Origin: JAUVKT01 sp036350795
Lineage (GTDB): Bacteria; Bacteroidota; Bacteroidia; Bacteroidales; VadinHA17
Length of the DNA stretch: 64,000 nt
Direction: 5' to 3'
Assembly (NCBI GenBank): GCA_036350795.1
Contig: JAZBNV010000138.1
Location: forward strand, 11,118 to 75,117
Both the position numbers and the translations under genes were made by a program. Each line of letters starts with the position of its first letter. The first letter of the stretch is position 1. Positions 31,596-40,800 of the stretch are shown here, piece by piece. The notes below the pieces were generated by a model. The model did not search any database. It saw only the letters and a program-made list of their open reading frames with translations, and was not told where the DNA came from.

Positions 31596-34382
31596 TTATA
31601 TCTTGTTTTTTAGAAATATACCGGTTGAGGAAGCAGTACAATTTACTATTTCTTCAGGCACTCCTTCAAAAATAAGCGAACCACCTTCATCTCCTCCCCC
31701 GGGCCCGAGATCAATAATCCAGTCTGCATTCTTGATCATTTCGAGGTTGTGTTCGATCAGCAGAACAGAATGGCCCTTTTCCACCAGGGCATTCAGAGAG
31801 TTTAATAACTTATTGATATCATGGAAATGCAGACCGGTAGTGGGCTCATCGAAAATAAAAAGGATATGTCGCTCGCTATTCTCCTGGCTCAGGTAGTAGG
31901 CAAGTTTTACTCTCTGGCTTTCGCCACCTGAGAGGGTTGATGAAGACTGACCCAGTTTAACATAACCAAGCCCGACGTCGGCAAGAGGCTGAAGTTTCCT
32001 GGTAATTTTTCCGGCTACCCTGCTGCCAGCCTGTGAAAAAAACTCGATTGCCTCGTTGATTGTCATTTCCAGAACATCATGGATGTTTTTATTATTAAAC
32101 ATTACTTCGAGTATCTCTTTTTTAAAGCGCTTACCTTTACATTCTTCACATTCCAGCTCAACATCTGCCATAAATTGCATTTCCACCTTTATAGTACCTT
32201 CTCCCTGGCATTCCTCACACCTTCCCCCGTCAACATTGAAAGAGAAATGAGAGGCCTTATATGAATTCTGCCTGGATAACTGCTGGTCGGCAAACAGTTT
32301 CCTGATCTCATCGTATGCCTTTAAATAGGTAACAGGGTTAGAACGGCTTGATTTACCAATTGGGTTCTGATCTACAAGCTCAACTCCATTAATTGACAGG
32401 TAATCACCTGATAAGCTTTTAAACTTACCGGGCTTGCTTCCATAACCCTCAATGGAATTCTTAAGGGCCGGGTATAATATAGATGATACAAGTGTTGATT
32501 TACCGGAGCCGCTCACTCCTGTAACAACAGTAATTGTGTTAAGAGGTATTTTTACATCAATCTCCTTAAGATTGTTCTCGCGAGCACCTTCAATACCAAT
32601 ATAACTGTTCCACCTCCGGCGTAATGAAGGTACTGGTATTGTTAATTCACCCTTCAGATAACGGCATGTCAGGGAAGAACCTGATTTTATATCAGAAGGT
32701 TTACCTTCATATACCAGCTCACCTCCAAATCTTCCTGCCTCAGGGCCTATATCAATCAGCCTGTCGGCAGATCTGATTATCTCTTCTTCGTGTTCAACAA
32801 CAAGAACAGTATTCCCAATATTCCTGAGATTTTTTAAAACACTGATAAGCAGCTTAGTGTCTCTTGGATGCAGACCTATGCTGGGCTCATCAAGTATATA
32901 TAGCGATCCTACAAGACTGCTTCCAAGTGATGTGGCAATATTAATTCTCTGCGATTCCCCGCCTGAAAGACTGGAAGATAAGCGGTTAAGGGTAAGATAA
33001 CCCAGCCCGACATCATTCAGAAATCTCAGCCTGGATTTTATCTCAAGCAGTATCCTGTCAGCAATATCCTTTTCAGTCCTGGAAAGTTTTATCGTGTTTA
33101 CAAACTCAAGAAGCACGGATACCGGCATCGAAGTTAGCTCCCATATTGCATAAGAGTTTACCTTAACATAAGAGGCTTCTTTCCTGAGCCTGTTGCCCCT
33201 GCATTCAGGGCATGTTGTCTTACCCCTGTACCTGCTCAGCATTACCCGGTACTGTATCTTATATTTCTTTTCCTCGAGGTATTCAAAAAACCTGTTAAGC
33301 CCATAGAAATACCTGTTGCCGGTCCAAACCAGGCTTTTATGGTCTTCGCTTAACTGGTACCAGGGCTTGTGAATAGGAAAATCGAACTTCGAGGCATTCA
33401 TTACAAGCCTTTCCTTCCACTTCTTCATCTTTTCTCCTTTCCAGCATACTATGGCATCTTCATAAACCGATAAATTCTGATCCGGTATAACAAGTTCTTC
33501 ATCAATACCTATTATCCTGGAGTATCCTTCGCAAAGAGGACAGGCCCCCAGCGGGTTATTAAAGCTGAAAAGATGCTCCGTAGGCTCTTCAAACATTATT
33601 CCGTCAGCTTCAAACTTAGTTGAGAAATCATGCAGGTCATTACTGTCCATTATCTCAATGCTGCATTTGCCCGATCCTGTAAGAATAGCAGTTTCAACAC
33701 TGTCGGCATACCTGCTTGCTTCTTCATCAGAAGTGCCTGCCACCAGCCTGTCTACAACAATATGAAACAGTTCACCCTCTGCCGGCAGGCAGTCGGGCTT
33801 GCTGTTGTCAACCCTTATTACCTCTCCGTTTTTACAGCGAATCCGGGTAAATCCCTGTTCAATAAGAAACTTGAAGAATGTTTTTGCGTCTATGCCGTGG
33901 GGAAGGAAAGAAGGTGAAAGAATAAGAACCCTGGATCCTGCTTTAAGCGAGCTGATATATTTCACCACATCATCCACACTGTGCCTTTTTACTTCCTTCC
34001 CTGATACCGGCGAATATGTTCTTCCTATTCTTGAATATAGTAACCTGAGGTAGTCGTATATCTCGGTTGATGTGCCAACCGTTGACCTCGGATTCCTGGT
34101 ATTTACTTTTTGCTCAATTGCTATTGCCGGGGGAATACCGCTGATAAAATCAACCTCCGGCTTGCTCATCCTGCCAAGAAATTGACGCGCATAGGCAGAC
34201 AGGCTTTCAACATACCTTCGCTGACCCTCTGCATAAATAGTATCGAAGGCAAGTGATGATTTACCTGAACCCGACACACCTGTTATTACAACCAGTTGAT
34301 TCTGAGGTATTACTACGTTTAATGATTTAAGGTTATGAACCTTCGCACCACGTATGGAAATATCTTTTTTGTGTTCCTTCAT
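31596..34382 (-). CDS. uvrA: Excinuclease ABC subunit A
   Basis: UvrA is the damage-sensing ATPase of nucleotide excision repair. Two ABC modules are present: the first with GVSGSGKSSLAFDT (about residue 36) and SSSLSGGESQRINIA, the second with GVSGSGKSTLVSSIL and SSTLSGGESQRVKLA. Zinc-binding cysteine pairs are CPLC with CPEC, and CEEC with CEEC. IPPAIAIEQK and NPRSTVGTSTEIYDYLRLLY are typical of the UvrB-binding region. The protein is 928 residues from the ATG at 34382; a GTG three bases earlier is less likely. Its C-terminus reads GGGDEGGSLIFEGVPEE, which is normal. UvrB and UvrC are not in the window. Confidence 0.95.
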   Translation of the reverse strand: MKEHKKDISIRGAKVHNLKSLNVVIPQNQLVVITGVSGSGKSSLAFDTIYAEGQRRYVESLSAYARQFLGRMSKPEVDFISGIPPAIAIEQKVNTRNPRSTVGTSTEIYDYLRLLYSRIGRTYSPVSGKEVKRHSVDDVVKYISSLKAGSRVLILSPSFLPHGIDAKTFFKFLIEQGFTRIRCKNGEVIRVDNSKPDCLPAEGELFHIVVDRLVAGTSDEEASRYADSVETAILTGSGKCSIEIMDSNDLHDFSTKFEADGIMFEEPTEHLFSFNNPLGACPLCEGYSRIIGIDEELVIPDQNLSVYEDAIVCWKGEKMKKWKERLVMNASKFDFPIHKPWYQLSEDHKSLVWTGNRYFYGLNRFFEYLEEKKYKIQYRVMLSRYRGKTTCPECRGNRLRKEASYVKVNSYAIWELTSMPVSVLLEFVNTIKLSRTEKDIADRILLEIKSRLRFLNDVGLGYLTLNRLSSSLSGGESQRINIATSLGSSLVGSLYILDEPSIGLHPRDTKLLISVLKNLRNIGNTVLVVEHEEEIIRSADRLIDIGPEAGRFGGELVYEGKPSDIKSGSSLTCRYLKGELTIPVPSLRRRWNSYIGIEGARENNLKEIDVKIPLNTITVVTGVSGSGKSTLVSSILYPALKNSIEGYGSKPGKFKSLSGDYLSINGVELVDQNPIGKSSRSNPVTYLKAYDEIRKLFADQQLSRQNSYKASHFSFNVDGGRCEECQGEGTIKVEMQFMADVELECEECKGKRFKKEILEVMFNNKNIHDVLEMTINEAIEFFSQAGSRVAGKITRKLQPLADVGLGYVKLGQSSSTLSGGESQRVKLAYYLSQENSERHILFIFDEPTTGLHFHDINKLLNSLNALVEKGHSVLLIEHNLEMIKNADWIIDLGPGGGDEGGSLIFEGVPEEIVNCTASSTGIFLKNKI

Positions 34383-34427
34383 CACAGCTCAAGGGGATGT
34401 TAAAGTATTGTTAAGCTTTGGAAGAAT

Positions 34428-34435
34428 CAAAAGTA
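34428..34435 (-). promoter_or_regulatory. Candidate -7 promoter element for uvrA
   Basis: TACTTTTG on the minus strand matches TAnnTTTG, 45 bp before the uvrA ATG. I see no SOS-box-like palindrome here. Confidence 0.4.
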
Positions 34436-34555
34436 ATATTTTTAATTCTAAATATTTTTTATTTAATTGCATTTGATTCAAAAGAGTAATAAACCAAAAA
34501 AAGGAGGACCGCCTATTGCATTAATTCTACTCAGTTAACCAATATATGAGTAAGA

Positions 34556-35143
34556 ATGAAAAGTCAACTAACTGACCAGGAGTTGGTTATGCAATTTATA
34601 AATGGTAGTCAACCTGCAATCGAAACATTAATCCACCGGCATAAAACAAGGGTATTTACTTATATTTCCATGTATATAAGGGATACCAGCCTTGCTGAGG
34701 ATATATTCCAGGAAACATTCCTGAAAGTAATAAATTCGCTTAGATCGGGAAAATACCGTGATAATGGAAAATTTCTCTCGTGGGTAATGCGCATCGCACA
34801 TAACCTTATTATCGATCATTTCAGAAAGGAGAAACAGTCGAACCTCCTGTCTAATGACGATTACGAAACCGACCTCTTCAATTCAAAGAAACTCTCCGAT
34901 TCTAACATAGAGGAAGAACTTGTGAGAGCGCAGATAGAAGAAGATGTCAGGAATCTGCTTGACGAGCTGCCCGACGACCAGAGGGAAGTTGTAATGTTAC
35001 GACACTATGCCGGCCTCAGCTTCAAGGAGATAGCCGATCAGACCGAGGTAAGTATAAATACAGCCCTTGGAAGAATGAGGTATGCACTGATAAATATGCG
35101 TAAGCTGATGGAGAAGAATAATATTTCTCTCACGGTAAATTAG
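34556..35143 (+). CDS. RNA polymerase sigma-70 family (ECF-type) sigma factor
   Basis: A 195-residue group 4 sigma factor. Region 2 is at about residues 20-90, with DTSLAEDIFQETFLKVINSL and the -10-recognition helix WVMRIAHNLIIDHFRKEK. Region 4 is at about residues 130-185, with LPDDQREVVMLRHYAGLSFKEIA and a helix-turn-helix ending NTALGRMRYALINMRKL. Region 3 is absent, as in ECF factors. No transmembrane anti-sigma gene follows, but a 61-residue ORF of unknown type does. An out-of-frame ATG upstream (34547) is not used. The regulon is unknown. Confidence 0.9.
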   Translation: MKSQLTDQELVMQFINGSQPAIETLIHRHKTRVFTYISMYIRDTSLAEDIFQETFLKVINSLRSGKYRDNGKFLSWVMRIAHNLIIDHFRKEKQSNLLSNDDYETDLFNSKKLSDSNIEEELVRAQIEEDVRNLLDELPDDQREVVMLRHYAGLSFKEIADQTEVSINTALGRMRYALINMRKLMEKNNISLTVN

Positions 35144-35232
35144 TTTCCTGCGTATATAATAAAGATTCTGCAGCATCGTTATAAGTAATGCAAGGATACA
35201 AGATCCGGCATTAAATTAACGAGAAGCAGCCT

Positions 35233-35418
35233 ATGAGCAGAACCTTTACACAGCTAATAACATTTCGCGAAATATTAACTGAAGACATTGATCTTTATGA
35301 GGATGCCTTTGGTTATACCTATGCTATGAGCGAAATCTGTAATTTACTCTCAAAAGTCGAAATCCAGGCTCCTGACACCTGCATTGAGGGTCTCCTGAAC
35401 AGGGGTGATTTACATTGA
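35233..35418 (+). CDS. Small ORF downstream of the ECF sigma factor
   Basis: A 61-residue ORF starting MSRTFTQLITFREILTEDID and continuing with DAFGYTYAMSEICNLLSKVE; it has two cysteines. The amino acid pattern looks coding (amphipathic helices, acidic centre) and there is nothing better on either strand, but I do not recognise the family. It has no membrane segment, so it is not a classical membrane anti-sigma factor. It starts 89 bp after the sigma factor on the same strand and may be cotranscribed with it. Whether it modulates the sigma factor is speculation. Confidence 0.55.
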   Translation: MSRTFTQLITFREILTEDIDLYEDAFGYTYAMSEICNLLSKVEIQAPDTCIEGLLNRGDLH

Positions 35419-35472
35419 AAATACATGTCTTATCAATGGGGGATAAAAAAAATTTGCATTGTATGATGCAAA

Positions 35473-35502
35473 ATGATACCTTTATGATACTAAAATAGTA
35501 TC
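35473..35502. promoter_or_regulatory. Putative operator upstream of SPFH/ribbon-helix-helix genes
   Basis: ATGATAC occurs at 35473-35479 and again at 35484-35490. The second copy flows into the perfect palindrome GATACT-5 nt-AGTATC (35486-35502). It lies 25 bp before the SPFH start codon. The small ribbon-helix-helix protein encoded in the same unit is an obvious candidate ligand. The sequence pattern is seen; binding is inferred. Confidence 0.5.
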
Positions 35503-35526
35503 AGTTATTCTAAAAAATTAATTATC

Positions 35527-36381
35527 ATGAAAACAGAAAAAGAATTCAAACCGGTATCTGGTTATTTGTTTTTGATCGTTCTTGCCCTGATAATGGCCGG
35601 GTCGCTTATTTCATTTTTTAATGAGATTATCTGGCTGGGGATATCTACGATTGTCCTGTTTATTTTCGTATCGATAGGATTTACGGTTATCAATCCTAAC
35701 GAATCATGCGTTATGGTCCTTTTCGGTGCATATAAGGGTACGGTTAAGGAAAACGGATTCTTCTGGGTTAATCCCTTTTATGTGCGCAGGAAAATATCCC
35801 TGAGGGCAAGGAACTTTGACAGTGAGCCCATTAAGGTGAATGACAAGATAGGAAACCCGATTAAGATTGGCTGCGTGCTGGTATGGAAGGTTGATAATAC
35901 CTATAAGGCGGCCTTTGAAGTAGATGAATACGAGCATTTTGTATATGTTCAGAGTGATGCTGCCTTAAGGAAACTTGCCGGTACTTATTCGTATGATAAT
36001 TTTGAGGACCATGAAGCTTCAATAACGCTAAGGGGTGGGGGCGAAGAAGTAAATGACGAACTTGAAAAGGAAATTCGGGATCGTCTTACGATAGCCGGTA
36101 TCTTTGTTATTGAGGCAAGGATAAATTATATAGCTTATGCAGAAGAGATAGCAAGTGCAATGCTCAGAAGACAACAGGCCACTGCTATTGTAGCTGCCCG
36201 CTTTAAGATTGTGGAGGGTGCTGTGTCGATGGTTGAAAATGCACTTGAGCAACTTAACGATAAGAAAATAGTAGATTTTGATGAGGAGAAAAAGGCAACA
36301 ATGGTCAGCAACCTGATGGTTGTTTTGTGTGCCGATAAAGATGTTACTCCGGTAATAAATACAGGAACCCTGCACCAGTAA
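35527..36381 (+). CDS. SPFH/Band 7 domain membrane protein
   Basis: A 284-residue membrane protein. Two hydrophobic segments at the N-terminus (YLFLIVLALIMAGSLISFF and IWLGISTIVLFIFVSIGF) precede a Band 7/SPFH domain with VINPNESCVMVLFGAYKG, GFFWVNPFYVRRKISLRAR, GNPIKIGCVLVWKV and ALRKLAG, then a helical stalk (IASAMLRRQQATAIVAARFK). Such proteins form large membrane assemblies and microdomains; the exact job is unknown. The next gene starts one base after its stop and encodes a tiny DNA-binding protein. I have seen this pairing in other genomes. A palindromic site lies just upstream. Confidence 0.88.
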   Translation: MKTEKEFKPVSGYLFLIVLALIMAGSLISFFNEIIWLGISTIVLFIFVSIGFTVINPNESCVMVLFGAYKGTVKENGFFWVNPFYVRRKISLRARNFDSEPIKVNDKIGNPIKIGCVLVWKVDNTYKAAFEVDEYEHFVYVQSDAALRKLAGTYSYDNFEDHEASITLRGGGEEVNDELEKEIRDRLTIAGIFVIEARINYIAYAEEIASAMLRRQQATAIVAARFKIVEGAVSMVENALEQLNDKKIVDFDEEKKATMVSNLMVVLCADKDVTPVINTGTLHQ

Positions 36382-36382
36382 T

Positions 36383-36547
36383 ATGAGTCAGAAGAAAGCA
36401 TTTGTATTGAGAATCGATCCAGAAAAGCTTAAAAAGCTGGAAAAATGGGCTGCCGATGAGTTCCGTAGCACAAACGGTCAGCTGGAGTGGATTATTGACC
36501 AGGCTCTAAGGAAGGCGGACAGGATAAAAAAGCAGGATGATAGCTGA
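36383..36547 (+). CDS. Arc-like ribbon-helix-helix DNA-binding protein
   Basis: A 54-residue ORF with start ATG at 36383 and stop TGA at 36545-36547, one base after the SPFH gene stop. The protein runs SQKKAFVLRIDPEKLKKLEK, then WAADEFRSTNGQLEWIIDQAL and a basic tail. The short beta strand FVLRID followed by two helices with NGQLEWIIDQAL fits the Arc/MetJ ribbon-helix-helix fold. Such proteins bind palindromic DNA as dimers, so the palindrome 35486-35502 before its own operon is the natural target (inferred). It is convergent with rsmE, with only 2 bp between the stop codons. Confidence 0.8.
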   Translation: MSQKKAFVLRIDPEKLKKLEKWAADEFRSTNGQLEWIIDQALRKADRIKKQDDS

Positions 36548-36549
36548 TA

Positions 36550-37257
36550 CTAGAGAAGGTTGCTAAAATATACCAGGCTGCAGGCTGCCACTCCTGCAGT
36601 CTCTGTTCTTAGTCGGCTGCTTCCAAGACTGAGTTCCTTAAATCCTGCATTTAGTGCCAGTTCTACCTCTTCTGGCGAGAAGTCTCCCTCGGGGCCAATA
36701 AGAATTAAAGCATTGCTTCCCCGTGTATATGTATCATAAAATGACTCATTGTTCATAAACTTGTTGCAGTGGGCAATAAACCTGCTGCCCTGGAACTCTG
36801 CTTTAATAAACTGCTTAAAGCTTTGCGGCTCATTAATAATGGTTTCACTTGTTTTTACTGATTGTTTCATTGCTGAAACAGCTATGCGCCTGGCTCTTTC
36901 TGTTTTATATGTTTTTCGCTCCGACCTGCTGCAGATAATCGGACTTATCTCATCTATCCCGAATTCAATACTTTTTTCTACAAACCATTCTATCCTTTCG
37001 TTGTTTTTTGTAGGAGCAATGGCAATATGCAGCCGGTAATTCCTCTTATTATAATCTTTCTCAACACTTTTAATTTCGAGCAGAGCCGGGCCGGGACCGG
37101 GATCAAGAATAATGCATGTATAAAGATTACCCGATCCGTTTATAACATTTACCTTATCTCCCTGTTTCAGCCGGAGTACCCTGTAAAGGTGCCTGGATTC
37201 ATTTTCATCGAGTCTGAATCTATCGCTATCTCTATCTCTTGAATAAAACAGGTGCAT
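36550..37257 (-). CDS. rsmE: 16S rRNA (uracil(1498)-N3)-methyltransferase
   Basis: A SPOUT-class methyltransferase of 235 residues that makes m3U1498 in 16S rRNA. The N-terminal PUA-like part has ENESRHLYRVLRLKQGDKV. The knotted SAM-binding part has ALILIGPEGDFSPEEVE and LGSSRLRTETAGVAACSLV, the diagnostic RsmE segments. The length is normal. It is convergent with the SPFH cassette (2 bp) and divergent from the phosphodiesterase gene. A TATTTTTG promoter element stands 15 bp before the ATG. Confidence 0.94.
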   Translation of the reverse strand: MHLFYSRDRDSDRFRLDENESRHLYRVLRLKQGDKVNVINGSGNLYTCIILDPGPGPALLEIKSVEKDYNKRNYRLHIAIAPTKNNERIEWFVEKSIEFGIDEISPIICSRSERKTYKTERARRIAVSAMKQSVKTSETIINEPQSFKQFIKAEFQGSRFIAHCNKFMNNESFYDTYTRGSNALILIGPEGDFSPEEVELALNAGFKELSLGSSRLRTETAGVAACSLVYFSNLL

Positions 37258-37272
37258 AGGTCTTATTTACAG

Positions 37273-37280
37273 CAAAAATA
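37273..37280 (-). promoter_or_regulatory. Candidate -7 promoter element for rsmE
   Basis: TATTTTTG on the minus strand matches TAnnTTTG. It is only 15 bp from the rsmE ATG, implying a leader of about 10 nt. Confidence 0.42.
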
Positions 37281-37317
37281 AGAGAATGTCTTATATTTAC
37301 CACTTCTTTTATTAAAT

Positions 37318-37824
37318 ATGAAGATTGGTTTACTTTCAGACACGCACGGTTGGATTCATCCCTCAGTATTTAAATATTTCAGCGAATGCGATGAGATATG
37401 GCATGCTGGTGATATAGGAAGTACTGAGGTAGCAGTTCAGCTTGAAAACTTTAAGCCTTTTCGTGCAGTCTATGGAAATATAGATGATGCCTCGCTCAGG
37501 CGAAGATATAGTGAGCATCTTCGCTTCAGCATTAATGAACTGGATATATGGATTACCCATATTGGTGGTTACCCGGGGAGGTATGCACCGGGAGTAAGGC
37601 CGCAGATATTTGAGAACCCACCCGGCTTATTTATCTCGGGACATTCGCATATTGCAAAAGTAATACCCGATAAGAATTTGAACCTTCTGCATATTAACCC
37701 CGGAGCGGCAGGTTATACAGGTTACCATAAAGTAATGACACTGGCCAGGTTTACAATAGGACGCGGAAAAGTAAGCGAGCTTGAGCTTATTGAGCTGGGT
37801 CCGCGTTCAAAGCTTATTGATTAA
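37318..37824 (+). CDS. YfcE/MJ0936 family metallophosphoesterase
   Basis: A 168-residue calcineurin-like phosphoesterase. The metal ligands are in LLSDTHGWI (Asp/His), WHAGDIGS (Asp), VYGNIDD (Asn), THIGG (His) and SGHSHIAKV (His-x-His), followed by LLHINPGAAGY. Members hydrolyse phosphodiesters in vitro, with unknown natural substrates. The family lengths are 160-185, so it is complete. Its last 11 bases overlap the 3' end of the convergent giant gene, so their transcripts would be antisense at the tail. Confidence 0.9.
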   Translation: MKIGLLSDTHGWIHPSVFKYFSECDEIWHAGDIGSTEVAVQLENFKPFRAVYGNIDDASLRRRYSEHLRFSINELDIWITHIGGYPGRYAPGVRPQIFENPPGLFISGHSHIAKVIPDKNLNLLHINPGAAGYTGYHKVMTLARFTIGRGKVSELELIELGPRSKLID

Positions 37825-40800
37825 AGTCAATATTATCCTGCCCGGTGTCAGAATCCTCCGTGCCTCGCTCCATACGCCTCAGAAAATTCTCAAGCCTGTC
37901 CTGAACGCCCACCATATAAGTATATGGCAGCCTTACACTATTGTCGGGATGTTTGCGGTCATTCAGCTTTTCATCCCTCAGGATGGTGTTGAAGTTATTA
38001 TTTCCTGAAAGAGCCATAAGAACACCGCGCGTATAACTGAACCAGTACCATGTTGAGTTATCGGCTTTCAGGTAAATATCCAGTATATCTCCCGACCTTC
38101 GTTTCTGAAGCTCAACATAGCCATCCACCTTTACATTGAGAGCCTGGGTTCCTATAAAACCAATCCCGATTTTTCCCTCAGACCGGTAAGCAAGGTATTC
38201 ATCATTCCAAACCAGGTTAAGATCGTTAAGTATCAGCTCCGGCTTGAAGTCAGCAGGCAGGTTTCTTGCCATGCCAAAGAGGTTCATATCTTCTTGTAGC
38301 CTGGAAGCAGCATCAGCCCCGATAAGGTTTTTCATTGCCATATCATAAGTGTCTGTGCTCAGGTCAACACCTTCAAGCCCGGCCATATACCTTATTTCAT
38401 CTTTCATTACGCCAAGGGCTGGTTCGGAGAAATGAAAATCAAGGGCAAGTATAAGTTTAATATTTACCAGGCCTGAATCGGTAATATGCATTACATTACC
38501 TGCAGCACTTATATCCAGTAAACCGTAATCAAGTCCAAGGTCAATACTCCCCTCACTGTATACATCGCACACAGCTTTGTTGAACGAGACGAGTGGCCCG
38601 GGCAGAACCGGGTTGGCAAGCTTCTCTCTTGAGGAAACCTTGTAAATACCGGATGCCTTATCATATACAAGCCAGCCCTGTGCACCTACAAGTGCTATAT
38701 CACTCCATGATTTTGACGGAGACAGGAATGCAGAATAGATATGAGTTGAATCGACGGTTATATACGTGCCTACAGTTATCAGGTTAGCATTAATATCGCG
38801 TGCCTTATCGCTAACAGGGATCATAATATTAAGAGGATCAATGTCAGCATTGAATTTCATGGGTGCAGAACCAATATAATCGCAATCGTGAATAATACCT
38901 GCCGACCCCAGGAAATTAAGGTGTTCCTTCTCAGAACTTAAATGTACATCTCCCAGGAAGGTGAAGTAGGGGCTAAGTTTAAAATTCTGGGTCTGTGGTA
39001 TGTATCCGCTTCCTTTTGACCGGAGTGAGTCAACAACTATTTCGGTAAATTTAATTGGCTGTACGCTATTCTCCTCATCTATATAGTCGTAAATACCACT
39101 TGCTTCGTACCTGCGGGTATTTATAATATCTACCCGGGCTGTATGAATAAGGTGCCTGTTGTTGATAGCTATAAGCGACTCGTTTAGCTTATCGAATTTT
39201 GCACCTTTATTAATTCGTAATATGCCACTGTCAGGTTGTATTAAAGCATCTGCAACCTTTATGTAGTTTACATCTTCTGCAATCACTTTCTCTTCATTAA
39301 GCAGGTACCTGCCCCTTGTTGCACTGAATGTTAGGGTGTCATTCACCATATGTGTGCTGAAGAATGTTGGCTTCTCAAGGTTTTCCATATCCTGTTTAAG
39401 GAGTTGTTCTCCATCCATAAGGGTGCTACTCTCCCTGCCTTTCTGGACCATCGACAAGACTTTTCCGTTCATATCATACTCAAAGTCTGTCATTGTGCAT
39501 ATGTAATTTATCTCCGGGAATTTAACCACAGAGCTGTCACTGTTCAGGCTGAATCTTGATAATTGTCCCTCAAAATCGACATAAGTATTTGCATCTTCTG
39601 CAATAAATGCAAAGCCATCGCCTGAAACTGATTTCAGGTTATAAGTTGCTGTATCAGCTCTGAGAGTGCTCGATGTAAAAAGTATATTGCTTGAGATCAG
39701 TCTTGAGTCTGTAAAGCTCAGGTTGCCATTACCCGAAAGACCCCCTGAAGTAAGAAGCACAGTTCCGTCAAGTTCGGAGCCGTTATCAAAGATCGAGAAT
39801 TTTCCATCATCTCTTATCTCTGCATGCCACTCATCCTTTTCGGGGTACCACCTGATCATTGCGTTTTCAGAGCTGAGTTCGGGGAATAAGGTACTGGCAG
39901 CAATCGTAAATGTTTCTGCTTCTGAAATAAGTGAATCGGGAAACATATTTATTTCAGGCGAAAGAATCGAAGCTGTAAGATGATCGAGTCTTCCATGTCC
40001 CTTCAGACCTGAATTACTCATATTTATCTCGTTAAACATTCTTGCCTGCCCCTCGTAGATATCAAGTCCTTCATCTTCAGTTGTATAACTAAATCCGAGT
40101 GATTTATCATTTTGCAGCGAAAGTGTCTGAGGCAGGGTCGGCAGTATATTGCCTGCAGTAAATTCGCCCTTTAAGTCGAGGTCTGTCTCGTGCAAACGGT
40201 CGGTATTTTCGAAAACAAAGGGATCAAGCCTGAAATAGAAGTCTGACTGTGGGTATACACCTTCCAGTCCCGGAATGCGGTCGTAGAAAATATAAGAGTC
40301 GCTGATTGCAGTAAAAATAGGGTATTGCTTCAGGCTTTTTAAGCCTGATTTATTTGCCGGGTCGTCTATAAGCAGTTCAGCGTTGGTCATCTGGATCAGG
40401 TCCTCCACATTTTTTGCAAGTAGTCCGCCCATCTCATCCCTTTCGTCAGTGTAAACCTGCAGTGCAATTGAGTCAACCCTGGGCATCTTTATCTTAAATG
40501 TATCGTAGCTAAACCTGAAATCATTTCCATAAATGGTTATCATACCTGCCTGTACCACTCCATTGAACTCAAATGACCTGTTCTTTTCCAGTATGATAGA
40601 CCTGTCGTAAGGATAAATAGCAACATTCTGAGAATCGCTCAGGAAGATTCCGGGGATTCCGTTTATTCTCATTTTATAGTTCCTCATGTCCAGAACCGCA
40701 TTATCAAGAGGGGATTCAGTTTCACTCAGGATACTAACAACATCATAATCCTTTCTTTTTGCATAGGAATCGATGTAATCATATAGCTTTTGCTTTATAG

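Noticed and set aside
31487..31675. Open frame starting in the palindromic element
   Set aside because: It arises from the MITE-like arms and loop, which are non-coding, and overlaps uvrA on the other strand.
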